A DNA stretch of 64,000 nt. Origin: an uncultured Bacteroides sp. Lineage in GTDB: Bacteria > Bacteroidota > Bacteroidia > Bacteroidales > Bacteroidaceae. Positions 18,049-26,502 of this stretch are shown here, one piece after another. A program made the position numbers and the translations under genes. Location: the NCBI GenBank assembly GCA_949288715.1, contig CASELH010000021.1, positions 29,142 through 93,141 on the forward strand, read 5' to 3'. Below the pieces are notes generated by a model. The model saw nothing but the letters and a program-made list of their open reading frames with translations, did not search any database and was not told the origin of the DNA. Within the stretch, counting starts at the first letter, position 1, and every line of letters starts with the position of its first letter.

Positions 18049-19560
18049 ATGAAAAAAATCTTATTTTCCGCTCTGTTATGGAGCTGTAATCTGTGGGCTC
18101 TGTCTGCCCACGCAGGGGGAGATGTCCCTATTCAGCCTGGTGTGATGGAAAGCCCCCGGCAACGGGTCATCATATTGACTGACGTGGAGAATGAACCTGA
18201 CGATACACAGTCACTTATACGTTTGTTGCTATACTCCAACAACTTGGATATAAAAGGCATTATCGCCACCACCTCTACTCACATGCGAAACAGGGTGGCA
18301 CCGGAAACCATCTACCGGCTGATAGAAGCTTACAGCAAGGTACACGCCAATCTGCTGAAGCATGATGCCGGCTATCCGTCGCCTGAGTATCTGAAATCGG
18401 TAGTAAAAAACGGATTGCCCCGCTATGGCATGAACGGCGTAGGCAAAGGCAAGGACTCGGAAGGCTCGGAATGGATTATCCGCGAACTGAGACAACCGGA
18501 CGAACGCCCGCTTTGGATTACCGCTTGGGGCGGCACCAATGTATTGGCGCAAGCCTTGTACAAGATGCGGGAAACCATGCCTCGCCAGGAAGCTGACCGT
18601 CTCATCGGGAAGCTGAGGGTCTACGCTATATCTGACCAAGACGACACGGGTTGCCGCATAAGGGAAGATTTCCCCAGTCTATTTTACATCGTCAGTACCG
18701 GTCCTTACGGAGATGCCACTTGGATAGGCATGTCCTCACGTGACTCGCTGGCCAACAACGAAGTGGTGAGCGACCGCTGGTTGGCGGAGAACATCCAACA
18801 AGGGCATGGTCCGTTAGGAGCCTGCTACCCCGATGTAGCTTACAGCATGGAGGGGGATACACCTTCTTTCTTAGGATTAGTGCAGAATGGATTGAACAAT
18901 ATGGAGCACCCTAACTGGGGCGGCTGGGGCGGCAGGTATGAATACTACCTGCCGGAGTATGATAATAAGAAACAAGGTACCGGGGGAGTTCCTTATGAAC
19001 CGGAAAAGCATCCTATCTGGAGCCATGCAAAAGATACTTGGATTCAATATTTTTCGGGTGGAGGAGAAAAACCTGCTTTCGGGAAAAAGCCTGAAGTCGT
19101 GGAATCACAACGCGTCTCTTTATGGAGATGGCGGGAAGAATATCAAAATGATTTTGCTGCCCGCATGGACTGGTGCATAAAACCTTACGAGGAGGCTAAC
19201 CATGCCCCGGTACCCGTGGTAAAGATGTACACCCGGGTGCCCGACCGGGCAGATGACACGCCACAGCCGGAACTGATACCATACTTCACGGTAAAAAGCG
19301 GACAGCTATTCACGCTTGATGCAACCGGCACGACTGACCCGGATGGCGACAATCTAAGCTACTTCTGGTTCAACTATCCAGAGGCAGGAACTTACCCCAC
19401 ATTCATCCCGGTAAGTGATAATCCCATCATACAGCATGTTAAGTACCAGGCTCCGCAAGTCAAGGAAGAAACCTTCCTGCATTTCATCTTGAAAGTTTCA
19501 GATAAAGGAACACCCCGGCTGACCGCATACAGTCGTGTCATTGTGCGCGTGATTCCTTGA
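18049..19560 (+). CDS. DUF1593 (nucleoside-hydrolase-like, Sde182 type) secreted protein
   Basis: From the ATG at 18049 the protein has about 503 residues with a signal peptide (MKKILFSALLWSCNLWALSAHA). The alternative ATG at 18028 would put seven polar residues before it and overlap the hairpin's downstream flank. The N-terminal domain (about 45-300) is nucleoside-hydrolase-like, with the acidic motif LTDVENEPDDTQSLIRLLLY, which resembles the metal-binding DTD..DD of that fold, and WITAWGGTNVLAQAL and AISDQDDTGCRIREDFP. The C-terminal 90 residues are a beta-sandwich (FTLDATGTTDPDGDNLSYFWFNYPEAGTY). Sde182-type proteins are found with polysaccharide-degrading systems. The substrate is not established, and cleavage of an N- or O-glycosidic bond is inferred from the fold. 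Confidence 0.8.
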   Translation: MKKILFSALLWSCNLWALSAHAGGDVPIQPGVMESPRQRVIILTDVENEPDDTQSLIRLLLYSNNLDIKGIIATTSTHMRNRVAPETIYRLIEAYSKVHANLLKHDAGYPSPEYLKSVVKNGLPRYGMNGVGKGKDSEGSEWIIRELRQPDERPLWITAWGGTNVLAQALYKMRETMPRQEADRLIGKLRVYAISDQDDTGCRIREDFPSLFYIVSTGPYGDATWIGMSSRDSLANNEVVSDRWLAENIQQGHGPLGACYPDVAYSMEGDTPSFLGLVQNGLNNMEHPNWGGWGGRYEYYLPEYDNKKQGTGGVPYEPEKHPIWSHAKDTWIQYFSGGGEKPAFGKKPEVVESQRVSLWRWREEYQNDFAARMDWCIKPYEEANHAPVPVVKMYTRVPDRADDTPQPELIPYFTVKSGQLFTLDATGTTDPDGDNLSYFWFNYPEAGTYPTFIPVSDNPIIQHVKYQAPQVKEETFLHFILKVSDKGTPRLTAYSRVIVRVIP

Positions 19561-19603
19561 AATATGTCTATTTTTATAAAAAAAGTAAATCCTGTTTTTA
19601 TTT

Positions 19604-20662
19604 ATGGAAAAGAAGATTCTGTTTTTAGCTTTGGCCTTCACTACACTTGTCGGAGGCCAGTTGTGCCAAGCACAAACCATTAAATCGCAAATCGTAGAAA
19701 ATGGAGGTACAGGTGCTTACAAAGCAGAGGTCGTTGCCGATTCAACTTGTCCTCGCTTCACCATCTATCGTCCGCAAGACCTGAAAGCAGCTGTCCAGGC
19801 CGAGGGCAAGCTGCCAGTCATCCTCTATGCCAACGGCGGATGTGCTAACAATAACGTGGAGATGCGCTACCTTTTAAGTGAAGTAGCTTCTCATGGTTAT
19901 GTGGCAATTGCTATTGGTCCGTATGACGAGGACAACGTGATGGCAAAATGGAGCGAGGTGCTGACTTTCATGTATCCGGAAAGTAAAGGTGCTCAAGTGA
20001 CACTTGCCGACGGGGAGCAAATCAAAGCGCCTAGCGAGACCGAAAAGAAGGCTATAGAAGAACACTTCCGCAAACAAATGGAAAAGGAACGGAAAAGTGC
20101 CGGTGAAAAGAAAAAGGCTCCTGTGCCTCAACCTACCTATCCGCGCATGTTGTTGGAAGCACTTGACTGGCTGACCGATCAAAATGCCAACCCCGCTTCT
20201 GAGTATTACCATACACTTAACCTTGATGAAGTAGCAGCCATGGGGCAATCGTGTGGTGGTGCACAGGTACTTGCTATAGCTCACGACCCACGCATTACAA
20301 CTTGTGTCATCTTGAATTCCGGCATAGGCGACATGACCATGCAAGGCGCAACCAAAGAAGCACTCAACAGTCTGCATACTCCTATGCTGTACCTCATTGG
20401 AGGTCCGGAAGACGTGGCATATCCCAATGCGCAAAAAGACTTTGAACGTATTAAAGACATGCCTGTTGTCATGATCAATACGCTTGACGGGCATAGTGGC
20501 ACTTATTACGAAAAGAGTGGTGGTTCATACGCCGTAGCTGTGCGGAAATGGCTGGATTGGCAACTGAAGGATAACGTGGGCCAATCGGCATTGTTCCTCG
20601 ACCCGGAATATAGTAAAACAATGTTTCCCGACTGGACAGTTGTCCGTAAAAACTTCAAATGA
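19604..20662 (+). CDS. Secreted alpha/beta hydrolase (dienelactone-hydrolase-like)
   Basis: This 352-residue protein starts with a signal peptide (MEKKILFLALAFTTLVGGQLCQAQ). Its alpha/beta-hydrolase core shows LPVILYANGGCANNN (oxyanion strand), the nucleophile elbow MGQSCGGAQ with Ser216, MLYLIGGPEDVAYPNAQKDF (acid region) and a final DGHSGTYY, whose His is the likely triad His. A Lys/Glu-rich insertion (residues about 125-175) forms a lid. It is probably an esterase acting on acylated oligosaccharides. It lies 43 bp after the DUF1593 gene and its stop overlaps the next gene by 4 bp, so the pair is translationally coupled. Confidence 0.8.
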   Translation: MEKKILFLALAFTTLVGGQLCQAQTIKSQIVENGGTGAYKAEVVADSTCPRFTIYRPQDLKAAVQAEGKLPVILYANGGCANNNVEMRYLLSEVASHGYVAIAIGPYDEDNVMAKWSEVLTFMYPESKGAQVTLADGEQIKAPSETEKKAIEEHFRKQMEKERKSAGEKKKAPVPQPTYPRMLLEALDWLTDQNANPASEYYHTLNLDEVAAMGQSCGGAQVLAIAHDPRITTCVILNSGIGDMTMQGATKEALNSLHTPMLYLIGGPEDVAYPNAQKDFERIKDMPVVMINTLDGHSGTYYEKSGGSYAVAVRKWLDWQLKDNVGQSALFLDPEYSKTMFPDWTVVRKNFK

Positions 20663-21609
20663 TGGCTCTGATGAAGAAAAAGCAGTTGTTGCTGTGCATA
20701 CTGCTATGCTATGGCTTGTTCTCAGAGGCTCAGACCTCCAATAGGCAGTTTGCATTGACTTTGGACGGAAAAGAAACCACGTTGCTTCAAGCAGGCGATG
20801 AGGTGAAGTATGATGCTGAGGGGAATATCTCCATGATTACCGGCTCTGTTGTGCCTACCCTACAGGCCTATCTACCTGCGGTAGAGCAAAATACCTGCAT
20901 CGGGGTCATCATTTGTGCCGGAGGCGCAATGCGGATGCATTCGTGGGGAAACGATGTAGAAAGCATGGCGCAATGGCTCAATGAGCGGGGAATCGCTGTT
21001 ATCGGCCTCAAATACAGGCTGAATAATACCCCTTTCAAAATGGCTGCCCCCAAAGCGGAAGGCAAAAAGGAAACTCCCTCTGAAGGCATGCGGATGCTGC
21101 TGCCTATTACGAAATTTGGGCAACTGGCGAATGCTAATGCCAATCCTGATCCGTCGGGACAACCGGATAAATATTGTAATCAAGCCATCGACGATGCTCT
21201 AAAAGCCATAAAACTTGTACGCTCCCACGCAAAAGAGTGGAGCTTAGATCCTCAGAAGATCGGTTTTCTAGGCTATTCTGCCGGAGGAGGCGTAGCCATT
21301 GGGGCAACAGTCAGAGCTGCGGATACTGAAACCATGCCTTCATTTTTGGCCACCTGTTATGGGCCTTCACTGATTGATGTAACAGTGCCCCGCAATGCTC
21401 CTCCATTATTTATAGCCACGCGTGTGGAACATCCCAATGTCGCCGCCGGTCTGCTTGCTTTATTCTTGAAATGGAAAGAGGCAGGTGCCAATGCCGAGAT
21501 ATATCTCTATGATGACGGGAAAATGGGCTTTGGCCCCGATGATCAAGGCACTACCTCTGGATTGTGGCGAATGAATTTCTTACGTTGGCTTCAGAATGTA
21601 TGTCATTAG
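20659..21609 (+). CDS. Secreted alpha/beta hydrolase (acetylxylan-esterase-like), catalytic His apparently replaced
   Basis: The 316-residue protein has a signal peptide (KKKQLLLCILLCYGLFSEAQ) and an esterase/lipase core: VIICAGGAMRMHSWGNDVESMAQWL, IGLKYRL, SLDPQKIGFLGYSAGGGVAIGA with Ser207 as nucleophile, and PLFIATRVEHPNVAAG. In related esterases the last conserved block reads G-G-H-G-F-G before T-S-x-W. Here it reads DDGKMGFGPDDQGTTSGLW, with Met289 where the His is expected. The enzyme may therefore be weakened or use another His. The start overlaps the previous stop (ATGA); a second ATG follows at once, so the exact start is uncertain by one codon. It is the last gene of the plus-strand enzyme run. 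Confidence 0.8.
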   Translation: MMALMKKKQLLLCILLCYGLFSEAQTSNRQFALTLDGKETTLLQAGDEVKYDAEGNISMITGSVVPTLQAYLPAVEQNTCIGVIICAGGAMRMHSWGNDVESMAQWLNERGIAVIGLKYRLNNTPFKMAAPKAEGKKETPSEGMRMLLPITKFGQLANANANPDPSGQPDKYCNQAIDDALKAIKLVRSHAKEWSLDPQKIGFLGYSAGGGVAIGATVRAADTETMPSFLATCYGPSLIDVTVPRNAPPLFIATRVEHPNVAAGLLALFLKWKEAGANAEIYLYDDGKMGFGPDDQGTTSGLWRMNFLRWLQNVCH

Positions 21610-21639
21610 TAACTTGGCCAATAGATTGGGATAAAAAAA

Positions 21640-21669
21640 CTCCCATAAGCTTCTTTCGACTTATGGGAG
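21640..21669 (-). terminator. Terminator hairpin between esterase and clpB
   Basis: CTCCCATAAG / CTTATGGGAG form a perfect 10-bp stem with a 10-base loop. Read on the minus strand it is followed by TTTTTTTATC, a good terminator for clpB. It may also stop the converging plus-strand operon. Confidence 0.85.
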
Positions 21670-21698
21670 GGTAAATGTTTTGTGTCAGGTATCTTTCG

Positions 21699-24258
21699 TC
21701 AGTTCCTGAATACCAGTCCGTCGCCCTTTGCGTCGGCATCGACGATGATGGGCTTGTTGCGGTCTACCTTCTGTGCCAGCAACTTCTTCGAGAGGTCGTT
21801 CAGCATGTAGTGCTGGATGGCACGCTTTACGGGACGTGCGCCAAACTCCGGGTCGTAGCCTGCACGTGCCAGGAAGTTTGTGGCGGCATCGGTCAGCTGC
21901 AGTTCCACGCCGTTCTCGTGCAGCATCTTCTGCACGTTGCTGATTTGCAGGTTCACAATCTGCTTGATTTCCTTCTCCGTCAGCGGCAGGAACATGATGG
22001 TCTCGTCAATACGGTTCAGGAACTCCGGACGGATGGTCTTCTTCAGCATGTTCATCACCTCGCGCTTGGTCTCCTCTATGATTTGGGCTTTGTTTGCCCC
22101 GTTCAGCTTCTCCATCTGGCTTTGGATGTATTGGCTGCCCATGTTGGAGGTCATGATGATGATGGTGTTCTTGAAGTTCACCGTGCGGCCCTTGTTATCG
22201 GTCAGGCGTCCGTCGTCCAATACCTGCAAGAGGATGTTGAACACGTCGGGGTGCGCCTTCTCAATCTCATCAAACAAGACTACCGAATACGGTTTCCGTC
22301 TTACGGCCTCGGTCAACTGACCACCCTCGTCGTAGCCCACGTATCCGGGAGGCGCTCCTATCAGACGCGACACGGTATGCTTTTCCTGATACTCGCTCAT
22401 GTCGATACGCGTCATCATCGACTCGTCGTCGAAGAGGAACTCCGCCAAAGCCTTAGCCAACTCCGTCTTGCCGACACCCGTGGTGCCCAGGAAGAGGAAC
22501 GAACCGATAGGCCGCTTGGGGTCTTGCAGTCCGGCACGGCTGCGGCGCACGGCATCGGCCACGGCCTCGATAGCCTCGTCTTGCCCGATGACCCGCTTGT
22601 GCAACTCATCCTCCAGATGAAGGAGTTTCTCGCGTTCGCTTTGCAGCATCTTGCTCACGGGGATGCCCGTCCAGCGCGATACCACGTCGGCAATGTCCTC
22701 GGCATCCACCTCTTCCTTGATCATGGCCTTGTCGCCCTGCATCTGGTGGAGCTTCTGCTGAGTCTCCTCGATTTCCTTGTTCAAGGCTTGGAGCTTTCCG
22801 TAGCGTATTTCGGCCACCTTGCCGTAGTCGCCTTCGCGTTCGGCCTTGTCGGCTTCAAACTTCAGTTGTTCTATCTCTACCTTGTTTTGCTGGATTTTGT
22901 TCACCAGCGTTTTCTCGCTCTGCCATTTGGCCTTGTACGAACTCTCCTGCTCCTTCAGTTCGGAGAGTTCCTTGCCTATCTGTTCCAGCTTGGCGGTGTC
23001 ATTCTCCCGCTTGATGGCCTCGCGCTCAATCTCCAATTGCTTGATCTTACGCGTGATTTCATCCAGTTCCTCGGGCACAGAGTCCACCTCCATGCGGAGC
23101 TTGGCGGCAGCCTCGTCCATCAGGTCGATGGCCTTGTCCGGCAGAAAACGGTCGGTGATGTAACGGTTGCTCAACTCTACGGCGGCAATGATGGCATCGT
23201 CCTTGATGCGCACATGGTGATGGTTCTCATACCGTTCCTTCAATCCACGCAGAATGGAAATGGTGCTTAGCGTGTCCGGCTCGTTCACCATGACTACCTG
23301 GAAACGCCGCTCCAAGGCCTTGTCCTTCTCGAAGTACTTCTGATACTCGTCCAGCGTCGTGGCGCCAATGCTCCGCAGTTCGCCGCGCGCCAAGGCAGGC
23401 TTCAGGATGTTGGCGGCATCCATGGCGCCCTCGCCCTTTCCGGCCCCCACCAGCGTGTGGATTTCGTCGATGAAGAGGATGATGTTGCCATCGGACTTCT
23501 TCACCTCGTTGATGACAGCCTTCAGACGTTCCTCAAACCATATCCAAGGAGTACACCTGCTTGTTCTTCAGATTCTCCGGCACGTCGCCGCGAAGGATTC
23601 GATGGGCCAGTCCCTCCACGATGGCCGTCTTACCCGTACCCGGCTCGCCTATCAGAATAGGGTTGTTCTTGGTACGGCGGCTCAGAATCTGGAGCACCCG
23701 GCGGATTTCCTCGTCACGGCCAATGACCGGGTCAAGCTTGCCGGTGCGGGCGGCTTCGTTCAGGTTGATGGCATACTTCTCCAACGCCTGGTACGTGTCC
23801 TCGCTCGACTGAGAGGTCACCTTGTCGCCCTTGCGCAGTTCCTCGATGGCCTTGCGCAGTTCGCTTTCCGTCATCCCTGCGTCTTTCAGTATGGAGGATG
23901 CCGTGCTCTTCACGTTCAAGATGGCCAGCAGGACGGGCTCGATGGAGACGAACTCATCGCCCATCTGCTTGGAGTAGTCCATGGCCTTCTGGAAGACTTC
24001 GTTCGACTCGCGGCTCAGGTAAGGCTCGGCGCCGGACACCTTGGGGAGCGAATCAATCTGACGGTCGAGCACCAGCGATACTTGCTGCTCGTTGATGCCC
24101 AGCTTTTGGAAGATAAAGCGGGTGATGTTCTCGCCTGCCTTCATCACTCCGGCCAGCAAGTGCACGGGTTCGATGGCCTGTTGCCCCTTGGTTTGCACCA
24201 GGTTCACGGCCTCTTGCACCGCCTCTTGCGCTTTGATGGTAAAGTCGTTGAAATTCAT
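21699..24258 (-). pseudogene. clpB: ClpB disaggregase gene, interrupted: about 35 bp missing at pore loop 1
   Basis: ClpB is the hexameric AAA+ chaperone that pulls proteins out of aggregates together with DnaK. The first frame (24258 to 23533, 241 residues) holds the N-domain and the start of NBD1 with Walker [10 protein letters not shown] (about residue 204-212), and stops after YSLDMV. The other frame resumes with [17 protein letters not shown] and continues through Walker B ([10 protein letters not shown]), the coiled-coil middle domain, NBD2 Walker A (GTTGVGKTE), Walker B (VVLFDEIEK) and the C-terminus. Normal ClpB has about a dozen residues here (G-A-L-x-A-G-A-K-Y-x-G-E), so roughly 35 bp are missing between 23538 and 23537. 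The rest looks intact and undecayed. A strong AAGGAGA ribosome site precedes the start. This is either a recent loss-of-function deletion or an assembly error. Confidence 0.9.
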
Positions 24259-24454
24259 ATTGTTTTCTCCTTTCTTGTTTACGAATTAATGTCGGAAAGG
24301 AGAACGCAAAATGTCTGCCAGTAAGCGGGTGGAGACAAAATGTCTGATTTTTAGGTGCGTGCATATGACAAAATGTCCTGCTGCCTATTCGGCCTATTCC
24401 ATAAATATTTGCTACAAAAGCAGAAAAAAGCGGAGAAGAAGTGCAATAAAATCT

Positions 24455-24462
24455 TACCTTTG
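24455..24462 (+). promoter_or_regulatory. Candidate -7 element upstream of the hypothetical gene
   Basis: TACCTTTG matches TAnnTTTG about 78 bp before the start at 24540. No -33 element is clear. The 281-bp space from clpB otherwise shows nothing recognisable. Confidence 0.35.
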
Positions 24463-24539
24463 CCGTTCATTAGCATGTCCTTCCTTCCTGTAAGATGCAG
24501 GTAGTGGCGGGGAATGCGTGTTTTTTAATTGTCATTTCA

Positions 24540-25142
24540 ATGGATACAAATGTGAAATTCCCGGAATACGTGGTGCTGGTCGATGCCGCTTTCCTGCAAA
24601 GTGCGGTGCGCGATGTGCGTCGCGTCATGAGCCTTCGGCTTGGGCGACAGCTTCCTCTTTTGGACTTGCCCATGTGGCTTACCTGCCTGCTGCTGGATGC
24701 CGGCGTGCGCGGTGCGGATAATGAAGTGCAAATCCTCTTGGCTGATAGCGACGGCCGGCAAGGTGCGTGGGAAGCGTGCCACCCTTCTACACCTGGGGAG
24801 GTAGATGGCAAAGCTTGCCGCACTGCGCTTGGTGAGCTGTCTTTTTCTGTTGTTTCAGCCGAGGGATTGGCTTCGTCTCAAAATCTGTATCACGACCTGA
24901 TGAGGTTGGTGCTGAACGATGCTTCGGTAAGGCGTCTCTTGCTGGTGCCCGCTCCCGGCAAGGATGATTGGCAGGACGTGCTTCCCCAAATGCAGCAAGA
25001 CCTTGGCTTGACTAATCAAGATTTGGCTGAACGTGTCTGCCTCTTTAGCCTGGAACCGCCCCGTCAAACTTTGCTTTGCCCTTGGTTGCCGTTGGTTTAC
25101 TCGCTGGCTCACGTCTTTGGTATGCAGGAAGATGAATTTTAA
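24540..25142 (+). CDS. Conserved hypothetical protein (possibly DUF6621 type)
   Basis: From MDTNVKFPEYVVLVDAAFL the protein has about 200 residues. The upstream ATG at 24495 adds 15 poorly plausible residues, so I prefer 24540. The sequence looks like a soluble alpha/beta protein: a hydrophobic first strand YVVLVDAAFL, LLLDAGVRG, EVQILLAD, then a C-terminal Leu-rich part (RRLLLVPAPGKDDWQDVLPQ, LLCPWLPLVYSLAHVFGMQEDEF). No signal peptide or membrane segment is seen. VDAAFL near the start recalls nucleotide- or metal-binding NYN/PIN-like strands, but I cannot assign the fold. I think it belongs to a Bacteroidales-specific family next to clpB; the family name is from memory and uncertain. Confidence 0.7.
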   Translation: MDTNVKFPEYVVLVDAAFLQSAVRDVRRVMSLRLGRQLPLLDLPMWLTCLLLDAGVRGADNEVQILLADSDGRQGAWEACHPSTPGEVDGKACRTALGELSFSVVSAEGLASSQNLYHDLMRLVLNDASVRRLLLVPAPGKDDWQDVLPQMQQDLGLTNQDLAERVCLFSLEPPRQTLLCPWLPLVYSLAHVFGMQEDEF

Positions 25143-25151
25143 GAAGTAGTC

Positions 25152-25252
25152 AGTAGATAGTAATCAGTAGTTAGTTAGAATGCTTTAAATTAGTTTCTTC
25201 CACCACGCCCTTCCTACTGGTTGCCACTACTAACTACTGATTACTATCTACT
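25152..25252. repeat. 24-bp perfect inverted repeat of AGTAG/ACTAC tracts
   Basis: The arms at 25152-25175 and 25229-25252 are exact reverse complements of 24 bp. The right side continues as further ACTACT-type tandem copies to about 25288, including a second, slightly altered match to the outer left flank (GTAGTCAGTA). It separates the hypothetical gene from lysR and could form a large hairpin or cruciform. Its A+G/C+T simple composition looks like expansion of a short repeat. Confidence 0.8.
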
Positions 25253-25301
25253 ATCTACTAACTACTATTTACTGACTACCAACTACTGAATTCTAAACAT
25301 A

Positions 25302-26183
25302 ATGAACGATTTCCGCCTGAAAGTCTTCCAGTCCGTAGCCCGCAACCTGAGCTTCACGAAAGCGGCGCGCGAACTGTGTGTCAGTCAGCCGGCCATCACC
25401 AAGCATGTGCAAGAGCTGGAGGCCGCCTATGGCATGCGTCTTTTCGAGCGCCAAGGCAGCCGCATTGCGCTTACAGATGCCGGCCGCCTGTTGCTGGAGC
25501 ACTGCGAGCACATTCTGGACGGCTACCGCCATCTGGAATTTGAAATGAACCTCCTGCGCAACCGCTGTGCCGGCGAGCTTCGTCTGGGTGCCAGTACTAC
25601 CATTGCCCAATATGTACTGCCTCCCGTCCTGGCACGTTTTACCCGCAGGTTTCCCCAAGTACACCTCTCGTTGTTGAACGGCAATTCGCGTGAAGTGGAA
25701 ATAGCCTTGCAGGAAGGCCGCATCGACCTGGGGCTGGTGGAAGGCATCCACCGCCAGCCGGGCTTGAAGTACACACCCTTTTTGCAAGACGAACTGGTGG
25801 CTGTGGTCAGCACCCGTGGCAAGCTCCGTGTGCCCGAAGAAATTATGCCCGGCGACCTGCCCCGTCTTCCGCTGGTGTTGCGCGAAAAGGGGTCGGGTAC
25901 GCTTGACGTCATTGGCCGGGCGCTGGAGGAGCATGGCATCAAGTTGTCCGACCTGCATGTGCTGATGTACCTGGGCAGCACCGAGAGCATCAAGCTGTTT
26001 TTGGAGCATGCCGACTGCATGGGCATTGTATCCGTCCGCTCCATCAGCCGCGAGTTGGCCGAAGGCCGCCTGCGGGTGGTCGAGGTAGAAAGCATGCCGA
26101 TGCACCGCGATTTTTGCTTTGTCCGCCTGCAAGGCCAGGAAGGCGGCTTGGCGCAAACCTTCGAGCTGTTTGCGGTGAGTTAA
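25302..26183 (+). CDS. LysR-family transcriptional regulator (YeiE/CysB-like)
   Basis: The 293-residue protein shows the N-terminal winged helix of LysR proteins (FRLKVFQSVARNLSFTKAARELCVSQPAITKHVQELEAAYGMRLFER) and a LysR substrate-binding domain (about 90-290; LRLGASTTIAQYVLPPVLARF, LQEGRIDLGLVEG, GSTESIKLFLEHADCMGIVS). Two genes downstream lies a YeiH-type exporter. In enterobacteria yeiE (LysR) neighbours yeiH, so a role in controlling that transporter, perhaps in response to sulfite, is a reasonable inference. An inverted repeat precedes the gene, and its stop codon overlaps the left end of a foldback element (TAAATGGG). Confidence 0.9.
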   Translation: MNDFRLKVFQSVARNLSFTKAARELCVSQPAITKHVQELEAAYGMRLFERQGSRIALTDAGRLLLEHCEHILDGYRHLEFEMNLLRNRCAGELRLGASTTIAQYVLPPVLARFTRRFPQVHLSLLNGNSREVEIALQEGRIDLGLVEGIHRQPGLKYTPFLQDELVAVVSTRGKLRVPEEIMPGDLPRLPLVLREKGSGTLDVIGRALEEHGIKLSDLHVLMYLGSTESIKLFLEHADCMGIVSVRSISRELAEGRLRVVEVESMPMHRDFCFVRLQGQEGGLAQTFELFAVS

Positions 26184-26484
26184 ATGGGAATTTAGCGCGC
26201 GCAAGCGCGCTTTAATGAAGAATTAAGAATGAAGAATGATGAATTCTCAGGGATGCAGATGCAATGGTAACTGAATTCCCCTCCTCCTGGGAGGAGGGGT
26301 GGCACGAAGTGACGGGGTGGTAGGTTGTTATCACATCTTATTTTCAATAGGTTATATTCTACCTACCACCTCCCCTTCGGGTACTCCTCCTCCCAGGAGG
26401 AGGAGAATTCAGTTACTTTCCTAATTCTTCATTCTTAGTTCTTCATTCTTCATTTCGGGGCTACGCCCCGATAAATTATCATTT
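26182..26484. repeat. Foldback element A with nested inverted repeats
   Basis: The 303-bp space between lysR and the GNAT gene is bounded by AAATGGGAATTTA on the left and TAAATTATCATTT on the right. These ends are inverted copies of each other with two mismatches and recur at 28132/28366 and 63855. Inside are nested inverted repeats: GCGCGCAAGCGCGC and CGGGGCTACGCCCCG hairpins near the ends, an AAGAATGAAGAAT-type pair (about 26216-26240 and 26421-26453), and a long pair running from GTAACTGAATTC (26267) to GAATTCAGTTAC (26416) with CCTCCTCCTGGGAGG cores. No coding sequence is seen. It is probably a non-autonomous mobile or REP-like element. Confidence 0.75.
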
Positions 26485-26502
26485 CTAAATGTATAACTAT
26501 TC

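Noticed and set aside
21675-23270. 531-codon plus-strand frame opposite clpB
   Set aside because: It lies wholly over the conserved clpB coding sequence, and its Leu/His/Val-rich translation is typical of an antisense shadow.
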